Assembly (NCBI RefSeq): GCF_030064895.1
Contig: NZ_JASJEB010000015.1
Span: 1-59,668 of the forward strand
Length of the DNA stretch: 59,668 nucleotides
Source: Crocosphaera sp.
GTDB lineage: Bacteria; Cyanobacteriota; Cyanobacteriia; Cyanobacteriales; Microcystaceae
Direction of reading: 5' to 3'
Shown here: one piece after another, positions 1-8,193 of the stretch
Layout: each line of letters begins with the position of its first letter
Numbering within the stretch: the first letter of the stretch is position 1
Made by a program: the position numbers and the translations under genes
The notes under the pieces: generated by a model
Database searches by the model: none
Told to the model about the DNA's origin: nothing
The model's input: only the letters and a program-made list of their open reading frames with translations

Positions 1-2444
1 GATTCATCTTCAGCACTGCTAACCAAGGAGGAGACGACGCATTAGACAGTGACGCTGACCCCACAGGATTAACAGAAACAATCACCCTAGAAAGTGGAGA
101 ATTCAACGGCACAGTAGATGCAGGATTAGTAGAACTTACACCCGGTATTGACATCGAAAAATTCGTCAACGGCGAAGATGCAGATACCGAAGCTGAAGCG
201 GTAGAAATCGCTGCTGGTGACCCTGCTGTCTTTACCTACGAAGTGACTAACACAGGAAATGTCTCATTTGCTGGAAGTGACGTTGTAGTAATTGATGACA
301 ACGGAACCGCTGGTGATACATCCGATGACTTTAACCCTGACCAAGTTTTAGAAAATGGGTTCAACGTTGGTGATACAAACCAGAATAACTTCCTTGACAG
401 TGGTGAAACTTGGGAATACAGCACAACACTGCCTGCTGAAGATTTATCTAGCAACACAACCACCACAACCACGAAAAATCACGTCATTGACTTTGAAGGC
501 TTTGCCGCAGGAACAGTCATTGATGATGAATATGCTAATCTCGGCGTAACCATCTCAGCTACAGGCGGTTCCAACCAAGCCATGATCTTTGATAGTGCTA
601 ACCCCACAGGTGGAGACACTGATTTAGCAACAGCTAATGAAGGCAACATCCTCATCATTTCTGAGGATGGTGATAGTTCTGACCCAGATGACAACGCTGG
701 TGGCGGGACAATTACCTTTGACTTCAACAATGGAGTTGACATTAACAGCATTAACTTTGTCGATATTGAAGAAACAGGTGGTCAGGTCTTTACCACTGAT
801 GCGGATGGCAATGTAACAACTACTGCAATTCCTGCACCGGGTAATGGTAGCATCCAAACCCTAAATATCAATGACAGCGATGTTGTCAAAGTAGAAGTTC
901 AACTGGCTGGTAGTGGAGCAATTTCTGGGTTAGATTTCGATAAAATTGAGGTTACTCCTTCTGGCGACGGTCTCTATACCAATATCGGTACAGTGCAAGT
1001 GGGTGATCTAACAGATGAAGATGCTGCTAACTATGTCAATCCCGAACCCCAAAATCCTGGTATTGACATTGAGAAGTTCACCAACGGAGTCGATGCTGAC
1101 ACCTTAGCCGAAGCAGTAGAAATCGCTGCTGGTGAAACCGTAACTTGGACTTATGAAGTAACCAACACCGGTGATGTAGCCTTTGACATCAGTGAAATTA
1201 CAGTAACTGACGACCAAGAAGGCACAATTACTAACATTACTAACCAAGGAGATGGCGATAGCACCTTAGCTGCTGGTGAAACTTGGATTTATGAGCAGAC
1301 TGGAACTGCTCAAGATTTATCGACAACAACCAGTTACCAAGACATCACCTTCTACCTCACAGGGTCTAGTTCCACCACAGGGAACAATGGCAATGTCCGA
1401 ACCTTCACCCAAGATGGTGTCTCCGTTGATGTGAGTGCATTTAGTTACAGCGATTATTATGGATGGGAAACAGGTTATCTTGGTGCTTATGACGGCGGTT
1501 TAGGTGTTACAGATCGTGATGAATATGGTTCCGATCACCGCATTGATAATTACGACAATGGTAATTACGTCCTCTTTGAGTTCGACCAAGAAGTAACTGT
1601 AGATAGAGCATACCTTGACTATGTTAGTGGTGATAGCGACATCTCAGTATGGATAGGCGATCGCAATGGAGACATCTCACTGTTAGACAGCGATATCTTA
1701 AACAGCTTCACCAAGGAAGTTAACAATGGTGCCGAACATGATCGCTGGGCTGACTTTAATGCGGATGATTTAACTGGCAATACCCTAGTTATTGCTGCCC
1801 GTGATGACCACCATAATGATGCCTTCAAGTTGAAAAAACTCGACATTTCTGTACCCGGTGAAACAACTATTGGCGATTATGTCAACGTTGGAACAGTAAC
1901 CGCAGGTTCAGTGAGTGATAGTGACACCAGTAGTTATACCAATCCTGCAACAACCTCTCCTACTGTTGATCCTGTTCATTACGAAGCCGAAGATTTATAT
2001 CTCACCGGTTACCATATTGAATACAATAGTTTTGCATCAGGTGGCGCACTGATTAAGTTAGACTCTGGTGATGACTATGATGATGACGATGATTATAATG
2101 TTCATGAAGGTCATGCTACCAAGCATTTTGACGGTCTGACAGGGACTTATGACATCATCGTTGGTTATTTTGATGAAAGTGATGGTCAATCCCACGCTGA
2201 GGTCTCAATCGGTGGTCATGTTGAAGCTGCTTGGAATTGGGATCAGCATTTATATGAGGATTTCGCATCTGAAGATAACTTCACTCGCTATGGTATCGAT
2301 AATGTTCATGTAGGAAGCGGTGAGCAAATCAAGTTATCTGCAACCCTTGATCAATATGAGTTTGGTCGCTTTGACTATGTTAAGTTCGTTTCTTCTGACA
2401 AGATCCATGCTGACGGTATTATCGAAGACCATGTCGTTATCTAG
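1..2444 (+). CDS. Large secreted repeat protein, 3' part (start outside window)
   Basis: The reading frame is open from the left edge, so this is the C-terminal ~814 residues of a larger protein. Two copies of a module beginning GIDIEKF.NG.DADT.AEAVEIAAG and ending TYEVTNTG (around bases 140-265 and 1054-1180) look like DUF11/SdrD-B-type Ig-like repeats of surface adhesins. Between them is an insert beginning HVIDFEGFAAGTVIDDEYANLG, reminiscent of Ca-binding or lectin-like beta-sandwich domains. The last ~150 residues start with YEAEDL and end with FDYVKF, resembling a CBM6-type carbohydrate-binding fold. The protein is very acidic (runs of D), as expected for a calcium-loaded extracellular protein. 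No C-terminal anchor is visible. A terminator follows directly. The adhesin or matrix role is inferred; the exact family is unknown. Confidence 0.8.
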   Translation, partial: FIFSTANQGGDDALDSDADPTGLTETITLESGEFNGTVDAGLVELTPGIDIEKFVNGEDADTEAEAVEIAAGDPAVFTYEVTNTGNVSFAGSDVVVIDDNGTAGDTSDDFNPDQVLENGFNVGDTNQNNFLDSGETWEYSTTLPAEDLSSNTTTTTTKNHVIDFEGFAAGTVIDDEYANLGVTISATGGSNQAMIFDSANPTGGDTDLATANEGNILIISEDGDSSDPDDNAGGGTITFDFNNGVDINSINFVDIEETGGQVFTTDADGNVTTTAIPAPGNGSIQTLNINDSDVVKVEVQLAGSGAISGLDFDKIEVTPSGDGLYTNIGTVQVGDLTDEDAANYVNPEPQNPGIDIEKFTNGVDADTLAEAVEIAAGETVTWTYEVTNTGDVAFDISEITVTDDQEGTITNITNQGDGDSTLAAGETWIYEQTGTAQDLSTTTSYQDITFYLTGSSSTTGNNGNVRTFTQDGVSVDVSAFSYSDYYGWETGYLGAYDGGLGVTDRDEYGSDHRIDNYDNGNYVLFEFDQEVTVDRAYLDYVSGDSDISVWIGDRNGDISLLDSDILNSFTKEVNNGAEHDRWADFNADDLTGNTLVIAARDDHHNDAFKLKKLDISVPGETTIGDYVNVGTVTAGSVSDSDTSSYTNPATTSPTVDPVHYEAEDLYLTGYHIEYNSFASGGALIKLDSGDDYDDDDDYNVHEGHATKHFDGLTGTYDIIVGYFDESDGQSHAEVSIGGHVEAAWNWDQHLYEDFASEDNFTRYGIDNVHVGSGEQIKLSATLDQYEFGRFDYVKFVSSDKIHADGIIEDHVVI

Positions 2445-2501
2445 ATTAAAGACAGTTTGAACGTTATCAAGTCTAAGTTCAATCCATAAAATTTATTTGG
2501 T

Positions 2502-2533
2502 GAGACTATCAAGTTATTGGTAGTCTCTTTTTT
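2502..2533 (+). terminator. Rho-independent terminator of the surface protein gene
   Basis: GAGACTA (2502-2508) pairs with TAGTCTC (2521-2527). Four further inner pairs close a GTTA loop, and six T follow. It lies 57 bases after the stop codon and just before the convergent desaturase gene ends, so it may serve both directions. Confidence 0.85.
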
Positions 2534-2536
2534 CAT

Positions 2537-4009
2537 TTAGCCGTTTTTGTCAATCAAATTAGCGACAATTTTTCCTGAATTGAGGACACCGGGTAAACCT
2601 GCACCCGGATGAGTACCTGCACCCACAAAATACAAATTTGGAATATCCTCACTTTGATTATGGGGACGAAACCAAGCCGATTGAGTTAAAGTGGGTTCAA
2701 TGGAAAAAGCAGAGCCATTATAACTGTTTAAGGTATTTTCAAAGTGCCTTGGATCGATATAATGTTCCGTAACAATGTGTTGGGATAAATTAGGGAGATA
2801 ATGCTTTTCTAAATAGTTCACAATGCGATCGCGATATTCTTGCGCTACAAGTTGCCAATTAATTTGCCCTTGTAAATTAGGCACAGGAGCTAAAACATAC
2901 CAACTATCACACCCTTCAGGAGCTAGAGTTGGATCTGTAATGGTCGGATGGTGAAGATAAAGAGAGAAATCATCTGGTAGCATTTTTTGCTTAAAAATAT
3001 CTTCGATCCAAGGGCGATAACGGTTACCCAATAAAACCTCATGATGTGCCATCTGGGGATACTGAATATCAGTTCCAAAATAGAAAACAAATAAAGACAT
3101 GGAATAGCGTAACTTTTTGACCTTGAGATCGCTCCATTTTTTTCGATATTGAGCAGGGATTAAATTCAAATAAGTAAAAGCAACATCGGCATTACTGACC
3201 ACCATATCAGCTTCTAAAAATTCTGAATTGTCTAAATAAACCCCTTTCGCTCGTTTTGTAGAGGAGTCAATGGCAATTTGTTGAACTTCTCGATTGAGTA
3301 ATAATTGACCACCTAGTTCTTGAAATAGTTGAATGAAAGCTTTAACTAAAGCTCCTGTTCCCCCCAGAGGAAACCAGATCCCGAATTCCTGTTCAAGCTT
3401 ATGGATCATTGCATAGATTGAAGTGGTCTCAAAAGGATTTCCGCCAATTAATAAAGGGTGAAAGCTAAACACTTGTCGTAGTTTTTCATCCTTCAAATAT
3501 TGATTAACAAAACCGGCCACCGATTTGTAAGTTTGCAATCGGACTAAATCTGGAGCCACTTTCACCATATCCCAAAACTTATGAAACGGTTGTGCCATTA
3601 AAGGTAAACCTGCTTTAAATATTTTGTCTGACGCTTCTTTTAATCGATAATAACCCTTGACATCATCAGGATTAAACTTACGAATTTGCTCAATTAAGCT
3701 ATGGGCATCATTGTTATAATGAAACACTTCTCCAGAAAGAAACCGCACATTATAAAAAGGATCGAGAGGAACTAAAGTTAGATAATCTTTCCTATCTTTT
3801 AGAGCTAAAGTAAACAATTCATCAATGAGGGAAGGAACCGTAATAATAGTCGGTCCTCCATCAAAAGTAAACCCATCTTGCTGATAAACATAAGCTCGTC
3901 CTCCAGGTTTATCTCGTTTTTCAATCAGAGTAACCTGATGGGATGCGGCAGCTAATCGAATAGCCACCGATAGTCCTCCGAAACCACTCCCAATAACAAT
4001 GATTTTCAT
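2537..4009 (-). CDS. crtI: CrtI-type phytoene desaturase
   Basis: FAD-dependent carotenoid desaturase of 490 residues, the usual length of bacterial CrtI. The N-terminus has the Rossmann dinucleotide-binding motif GSGFGGLSVAIRLA followed by EKRDKPGGRAYV. The C-terminus has the bacterial phytoene dehydrogenase signature NLYFVGAGTHPGAGLPGV. Internal blocks FTFDGGPTIIT, FSFHPLLIGGNPF, WFPLGGTGALV, FSLYLHHP and TQSAWFRPHNQ match the pattern I know for Erwinia/Pantoea CrtI rather than the cyanobacterial CrtP/CrtQ or the CrtO ketolase. CrtI converts phytoene to lycopene in one enzyme. The gene stands alone, without crtB or crtY beside it. A 3',4'-desaturase (CrtD-like) activity on another carotene remains possible. 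Confidence 0.85.
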   Translation of the reverse strand: MKIIVIGSGFGGLSVAIRLAAASHQVTLIEKRDKPGGRAYVYQQDGFTFDGGPTIITVPSLIDELFTLALKDRKDYLTLVPLDPFYNVRFLSGEVFHYNNDAHSLIEQIRKFNPDDVKGYYRLKEASDKIFKAGLPLMAQPFHKFWDMVKVAPDLVRLQTYKSVAGFVNQYLKDEKLRQVFSFHPLLIGGNPFETTSIYAMIHKLEQEFGIWFPLGGTGALVKAFIQLFQELGGQLLLNREVQQIAIDSSTKRAKGVYLDNSEFLEADMVVSNADVAFTYLNLIPAQYRKKWSDLKVKKLRYSMSLFVFYFGTDIQYPQMAHHEVLLGNRYRPWIEDIFKQKMLPDDFSLYLHHPTITDPTLAPEGCDSWYVLAPVPNLQGQINWQLVAQEYRDRIVNYLEKHYLPNLSQHIVTEHYIDPRHFENTLNSYNGSAFSIEPTLTQSAWFRPHNQSEDIPNLYFVGAGTHPGAGLPGVLNSGKIVANLIDKNG

Positions 4010-4324
4010 AGCGTTAATTTTTTCAAGGTGTCATCAACTTATATTAATTTGACACACATGGGGTAATTTCATTTATCATTTAACATTTATCATTCCTTTG
4101 GAATTAGGCTTGAAACCTCTCCCAAACTTCTTTCTCCCTAAAGGGAGAGGCTTGAAACCAAAATGAAAGATGTTCAATGTTGAATGTTCAATGTTTGGTC
4201 AACTAACCAATTAGGGTTCTACAGTACACACCATCCTAAACTATTAGTTATATGCCAAAACAATAAAGCTCTATTTTTGAAGTTATTTATATTTCTAATT
4301 AAAGCCATTAATTGAAGTAATCGC
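4010..4324. other. Non-coding gap with an inverted repeat
   Basis: No gene is visible. CCTCTCCC (4116-4123) and GGGAGAGG (4143-4150) form an inverted repeat, and GGCTTGAAACC occurs on both sides of it, so the segment looks like a small dispersed repeat. A second short repetition of TGTTCAATGTT lies at about 4168-4195. Confidence 0.5.
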
Positions 4325-5482
4325 CTAACTTTTGGGCTGACTCTTCACACTGAGTAATGTCAGCAATACTGATAATACTAAGAGCATTTTTAGGTTACTG
4401 GGTTCGGGAATACTGACACTTAATTGTTGTTCATTAATAGTTAATTCAGTTAATTCAGTTAATTCTAATAATTTTTCATTACTTATTAACTCCAATATTT
4501 GTTCGTTTTCTTGACTTTTTTTATTATTATTCCCTATCACTTCAAGAAATTGACGATTGATTTGTTGACTGTCAATAATAGTATTATTCAAAATTTCATT
4601 AATAAAAATATCAATGGGAAACTCATCTAAGTTATTTGAATCGATATTTGTGTTCAAAAAGCTTGGTAGAAGATAATTTTGTGTAACACTATCAAATTCC
4701 AGAAAAGATATATTATCAATGGATTGATTAATACTTTGGATAATATAATTATTCTTGCTAAAATTTATGAATGTCTCTTGAATAGTTAACTGTGTTGGCA
4801 TTAATAAATTTTCTTCTCTCCAAATATTAATTTCAAATGAAGTATTGGAATTAGTATTGCTAAAAATAAAAATATCAAAAGTTTGTGTAATACTTTGATC
4901 AATAATATTATTATCTCCAAAAAGCAAAGAATCTTGTGAACTAAATTGAAAAGAATCTAATAATTTACTTTCTAATAGTTCATCAAGAAATTGACTAACA
5001 TCATTTGAATCTGTTGCATTATCTGATAGTTCTAATAGAAAAAAGTCAGTTATATTTTGATTGCTTACTTGTGCAGTTATATTAGCATTTCCTTTAATAA
5101 ATGCTCGTTGTTCATTAAATTGAACTCCATTGAGAATATTGTCATCTCCTAGAAAATTCTTAATGGTCAAATCCGTTGAAATTAAAGGCATCAAGTGGGA
5201 ATTAAAAACAAGTTGATTAATTCCTTGAGTAACTTCATTATTAGTATTGTCTAAAAATTCTCCTTGAATATTAAAATTAGGAATAACTGCCATCTCAAAG
5301 TCAGGAACATTAATAAAATGAAGATTAAGGTTTTGATTTAACTGTTGAGTAACTTGGTTGAAATCACCTTCAATATAAATTTGTTGAAAACTACCTTGAG
5401 GAATTTCTGCTTTAGTCGAAAGATTATTAATTCCACAAAAGAACGTGGGAACTAAAACTAATAGACTGAAAATTTTATTCAT
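4325..5482 (-). CDS. Secreted Asn/Gln-rich repeat protein with PEP-CTERM-like tail
   Basis: The 385-residue product begins with a signal peptide (MNKIFSLLVLVPTFFCGINN) and ends with a PEP-CTERM-like sorting signal: IPEPSNLKMLL, a hydrophobic stretch, then KSQPKS. The tail has lysines rather than the usual arginine cluster. The body holds about eight degenerate repeats of 20-45 residues following a pattern like G-D-x-N-x-x-x-x-Q-x-I-x-Q-x-F (for example FGDNNIIDQSITQTFDIF), which recalls the N...Q ladder of curlin repeats. No catalytic domain is seen. It is transcribed away from three small secreted-protein genes that share Q/N richness. Export and surface retention by a cyanobacterial exosortase is inferred; amyloid character is a hypothesis. 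Confidence 0.7.
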   Translation of the reverse strand: MNKIFSLLVLVPTFFCGINNLSTKAEIPQGSFQQIYIEGDFNQVTQQLNQNLNLHFINVPDFEMAVIPNFNIQGEFLDNTNNEVTQGINQLVFNSHLMPLISTDLTIKNFLGDDNILNGVQFNEQRAFIKGNANITAQVSNQNITDFFLLELSDNATDSNDVSQFLDELLESKLLDSFQFSSQDSLLFGDNNIIDQSITQTFDIFIFSNTNSNTSFEINIWREENLLMPTQLTIQETFINFSKNNYIIQSINQSIDNISFLEFDSVTQNYLLPSFLNTNIDSNNLDEFPIDIFINEILNNTIIDSQQINRQFLEVIGNNNKKSQENEQILELISNEKLLELTELTELTINEQQLSVSIPEPSNLKMLLVLSVLLTLLSVKSQPKS

Positions 5483-6048
5483 TGATTGTTGTCTTGTCTG
5501 TTTTTCTATAAGTCATTGCTACGACTATCCATTATTAATTTACCGAAGATATTTTGAGATGTCAGTGGAAAAAAAAGGAATTTTTAGGTCAAGAAAGTGG
5601 AATTTATTGGCAAAAGTTCTAAATAATAAATAGAAAAAAGTAGAAATATTAGGATTTATATAGAAACTTGACGCTATAGCAATTTTCGCTTTTCCCTTCT
5701 CCCATGACTCAAAACAATGATAGACAAGGGTTTCATTCATTCCCAAGGGATTAAGTTGCTGAAATAGGATACTCCCTTTAATTAAAACAGTTAACTATCA
5801 ACTCAAAAATATATCTCAGGTTGAACATAATCAGATTAAATATGTAACATCTTTCTACTTTTTTCTATATTTTGACACTTTTTTCTATGTATTAAACAAA
5901 ATTTACCACTAAACTGCGCAAAATTAATTAAAAAATTCTACTTTTTTTGGGACTGACATCTAAAAAAAAATTCAGTAAATTAAAAACAGTCAGCCCAAAG
6001 GCAGACAAAACATCAACTTTCGTCAACTTCATGTGGAGTGTTCTTATT
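5483..6048. other. Divergent intergenic region
   Basis: 566 bases between divergently transcribed secreted-protein genes, very AT rich. A short direct repeat ACTTTTTTCTAT occurs at about 5857-5868 and 5878-5889, overlapping a TTGACA hexamer near 5873. Short open frames here have no ribosome binding site or recognisable product. Promoters for both sides must lie here but cannot be placed with confidence. Confidence 0.4.
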
Positions 6049-6381
6049 ATGAAAAACGTACTTATTGCTCTGTTTAGCTTAACCACCGTCGGTGTAGTAA
6101 CTATCCCTACTATGGCCAATGAAACAGACGTTTCAGGAGATAAAGTGATCATTCAAGAGTCATACCAAGGTAGCTACCAAGAAGGTAACGGTAATCAGAG
6201 TTTTCAAGAAAGTTCACAGATCCATCGTGAGACTAACCGTAGAAGAAACGAAGGTTCTGGTAGTTTCGGTGGAGTTCAAACCGTTGACCAATATCAAGAG
6301 CAATTTGGCGAACGTAACCGTTCTCGACAAACCGTTGAGCAACGTACTGAAATGAGAAATGGTAGAGGATCTCGTCGTTAA
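6049..6381 (+). CDS. Small secreted Q/R-rich protein (110 aa)
   Basis: I chose the ATG at 6049 over an upstream in-frame TTG at 5947, because it opens a clean signal peptide (MKNVLIALFSLTTVGVV...TMANETD) and has GGAG about 10 bases upstream. The mature part of ~87 residues is rich in Q, S, G, R and E, with QESYQGSYQEGNGNQSFQESSQ followed by repeated RNR/RNE and VDQYQEQF-type units. No cysteines or catalytic motifs are present. It is the first of four small exported proteins in the same orientation. I do not recognise a family. The Q-x-x-x-Q spacing suggests a self-assembling, curlin-like structural protein, but this is only inferred. Confidence 0.7.
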   Translation: MKNVLIALFSLTTVGVVTIPTMANETDVSGDKVIIQESYQGSYQEGNGNQSFQESSQIHRETNRRRNEGSGSFGGVQTVDQYQEQFGERNRSRQTVEQRTEMRNGRGSRR

Positions 6382-6420
6382 TATAGGTCTCCTATCTTGA
6401 ACTCTGCCTATACTAAAAAA

Positions 6421-6487
6421 GACAGGGTAAACGATTGATTCGCTAACTATCATAACAATCATCATTTCCTGTCTGATCTTTCTTTTT
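6421..6487 (+). terminator. Possible long-loop terminator
   Basis: GACAGG (6421-6426) can pair with CCTGTC (6469-6474), preceded by a run of A and followed within 7 bases by a T-rich stretch. The 42-base loop contains a further GATTG/CAATC pairing. A partial terminator between the first and second small secreted-protein genes is plausible but weak. Confidence 0.35.
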
Positions 6488-6569
6488 TTACTTAACTTTA
6501 AGTATAGCATAGGCTAGTTCTCCACTCTCATGTTGTCTTATCTCTGTTTTATCGTTAGGAGGGCAAACC

Positions 6570-6902
6570 ATGCACGGGAAGGCCTTCATGCTTTTACTAG
6601 CAATTGTCATGAATTTCTCAATGCCAATGAAGTCTAATGCAGGGGAAATACAAGTACAAACCGAGAGGATGAATATTCGGCAGAATCGTAATGGTAATAC
6701 GAATATTAATACAGAAAATATGCAATTTTCTGTACCAAATCGTCGCTCCCGTTTTCGAGATTATTTCCCTCATAATTATTCGCAGCAATCTACATTTAAA
6801 GGATGTAGTAGTGGTCAAGTAGTCCGTCAGTCTAATCAACAAATTAATCATTCTTATCGGACGAGAAACCATAGTTCTACTTCCCATTATCAATGTCGCT
6901 AG
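6570..6902 (+). CDS. Small secreted N/Q/R-rich protein (110 aa)
   Basis: A strong Shine-Dalgarno AGGAGGG (6557-6563) sits 6 bases before the ATG. The product starts with a signal peptide (MHGKAFMLLLAIVMNFSMPMKSNAGEI, probable cleavage after SNA). The mature chain is basic and rich in N, Q, R and S (MNIRQNRNGNTNINTENMQF), with two cysteines (KGCSS and the C-terminal QCR) that could form a disulphide. It has the same length and style as the preceding gene but no clear alignment. Family unknown. The strong SD suggests high expression, as expected for a structural protein. Confidence 0.7.
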   Translation: MHGKAFMLLLAIVMNFSMPMKSNAGEIQVQTERMNIRQNRNGNTNINTENMQFSVPNRRSRFRDYFPHNYSQQSTFKGCSSGQVVRQSNQQINHSYRTRNHSSTSHYQCR

Positions 6903-6926
6903 TTAACTAATTAGTGAATCATTAAC

Positions 6927-6961
6927 TGAATCAAATGCTGTTTGGCTAAGCATTTGATTCA
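6927..6961 (+). other. Perfect 13-bp stem-loop between two small secreted-protein genes
   Basis: TGAATCAAATGCT (6927-6939) and AGCATTTGATTCA (6949-6961) are exact inverted complements around a 9-base loop. No T run follows, so this is more likely an mRNA-stabilising or processing hairpin within an operon than a terminator. Confidence 0.7.
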
Positions 6962-6997
6962 TCCCAAGTTAAATTTAATTTAGAGGAGTGTAACCTG

Positions 6998-7384
6998 ATG
7001 AAAATAATCAGATCACTGATCCATTACTCAATGTTCTTTTTTATAGTTGAGTCGTACTTAATTACTTCAGTTAAGGCTCAATGTGTGCAAGCAGATGCTT
7101 CAGTTCAATATGATATTAGTAGTTCTCGAAAACCTACTCAAAGAACTAATGATGTTACTATGGAGAGTAGCCCAAATTGTCGAGGAAACAGTAGCGTAAC
7201 CAGAGGAGTTCAAGGACATATAGGACCTAACGAAACCGAACAAAATCGTCGTGTTTCTCATAGTCAAGAGGGGAATGATAAGTACCCTGAAATTCCCAAT
7301 GGAAGAACAGTACAAATTCGTTCAAATGTACAAGTAGATGTAGATAATCCGGCTGAAAGATTTCCCCATAATCCCAACAAATAA
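6998..7384 (+). CDS. Small secreted protein (128 aa)
   Basis: ATG at 6998 is preceded by GAGGAG (6983-6988). The signal peptide is MKIIRSLIHYSMFFFIVESYLITSVKA with probable cleavage before QCVQ. The mature part of ~101 residues is polar, rich in S, N, Q, R and T, with two cysteines (QCVQ and NCRG) and alternating-residue stretches such as VQIRSNVQVDVDN that suggest short beta strands. No family is recognised. It follows the previous gene with a hairpin spacer and precedes the next by 22 bases, so it is probably co-transcribed with the next gene. Confidence 0.7.
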   Translation: MKIIRSLIHYSMFFFIVESYLITSVKAQCVQADASVQYDISSSRKPTQRTNDVTMESSPNCRGNSSVTRGVQGHIGPNETEQNRRVSHSQEGNDKYPEIPNGRTVQIRSNVQVDVDNPAERFPHNPNK

Positions 7385-7406
7385 AGATATTCTCTGAGGT
7401 AAAGCT

Positions 7407-7835
7407 ATGTCTTTAAGACCTTTAGTATTAGCTACTATCTTGACTGGAGTTTTGTTCGGGATGGTTTCAGGATATACTCATGAAATTAATGCAATTGCTC
7501 AAAGCGCAAGCTCCATTCAAAGTAGTTCGATTAACTTGAATTCTAGTGAACTTAACCAACCTCTTTGGTTAGAAATAAAAGGATTAAATGGCTCCCGACT
7601 TCAAGGAGAAGTTAAATTGAATGGACAAGTAATTAAAACCCTACAAGGAAGCAGCAATAAAGTAGATTTATCTAACTATTTGCGTCGGGGTAATCATCAA
7701 CTTACTGTCCAGGGCAACTATTATCCTTCTCAGGGTTCAGTGCGAATTAATTTGAATGGAAATAACATCCAAGTAATGCAAGAAACCAGTGGTAATGGAT
7801 TACTTGATCAACAACTAAATCTGGAGGTTAGATGA
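7407..7835 (+). CDS. Small secreted beta-rich protein (142 aa)
   Basis: ATG at 7407 is preceded by GAGG (7396-7399). An N-terminal signal peptide (MSLRPLVLATILTGVLFGMVSGYTH) is followed by a short Ser/Ile/Asn spacer. A ~90-residue domain follows with alternating hydrophobic residues (LWLEIKGLNGSRLQGEVKLNG, then HQLTVQGNYYPSQGSVRINLNG), predicted as an Ig-like or jelly-roll beta sandwich. It differs from the Q/N-rich upstream proteins and might be an assembly partner, chaperone or cap. Last gene of the set; the following DNA is occupied by repeats. Function unknown. Confidence 0.7.
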   Translation: MSLRPLVLATILTGVLFGMVSGYTHEINAIAQSASSIQSSSINLNSSELNQPLWLEIKGLNGSRLQGEVKLNGQVIKTLQGSSNKVDLSNYLRRGNHQLTVQGNYYPSQGSVRINLNGNNIQVMQETSGNGLLDQQLNLEVR

Positions 7836-7854
7836 GTCCTATACACCCAATTTA

Positions 7855-7974
7855 GGGCGTGTCTGCAAAGTTCAAAAATCTTAGTTGAGGGAGGCAGAGG
7901 GGGCAGAGGAAGCAGAAGGGGCAGAGGGGGAAATTAGTTTATTTTTAATATTCTAATAGTTTGCAGACAGAGCC
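7855..7974. mobile_element. Candidate MITE (type A), 120 bp, TA-flanked
   Basis: The 15-base ends (GGGCGTGTCTGCAAA at left; complement of right end GGCTCTGTCTGCAAA) match at 12 of 15 positions, including ten in a row. TA dinucleotides flank both ends (7853-7854 and 7975-7976). The inside is a purine-rich array of GGGGCAGA-like units with no coding capacity. Terminal repeats plus TA duplication fit a miniature element mobilised by an IS630-type transposase. The family assignment is inferred. Confidence 0.6.
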
Positions 7975-7994
7975 TAGACTAAATTCGGTTTATA

Positions 7995-8122
7995 TAGCCT
8001 TTATCAGACTCATCAGGTACACCTAATATCTAACTCCGAACTCCGAACTCCGAACTCCGAACTCCGAACTCTGAACTCCTAAAACTAGAAAACTCTGTAC
8101 CTCACAAGTATGAGAAGTGCTA
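7995..8122. mobile_element. Candidate MITE (type B), 128 bp, carrying AACTCCG heptamers
   Basis: Including the flanking TA, the 28-base ends 7993-8020 and 8097-8124 are inverted matches at 21 of 28 positions and share TATAGC at the tip and GGTAC inside. The middle is a 7-unit heptamer array. The right half (8081-8123) is repeated exactly at 12278-12320, showing that the element is dispersed in the genome. Confidence 0.6.
8032..8080. repeat. Tandem heptamer array AACTCCG x7
   Basis: Five perfect AACTCCG units are followed by AACTCTG and AACTCCT. The array sits inside the type B element. Its 7-base period is the STRR (short tandemly repeated repetitive) type known in cyanobacteria. The same unit recurs at 12243, 18534 (inverted) and 47676. 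Confidence 0.9.
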
Positions 8123-8193
8123 TATACCCTCTCCCCACACTCCCCACACTCCCCCATCTCTACCAAAACTGGGTTTTATAAGTCGGACTTGGA

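Noticed and set aside
5540-5746. Possible small gene in the 5483-6048 gap
   Set aside because: No ribosome binding site, AT-rich, ordinary composition; no signal peptide unlike its neighbours.
8032-8080. CRISPR array
   Set aside because: Unit is 7 bases without spacers; a tandem heptamer repeat.
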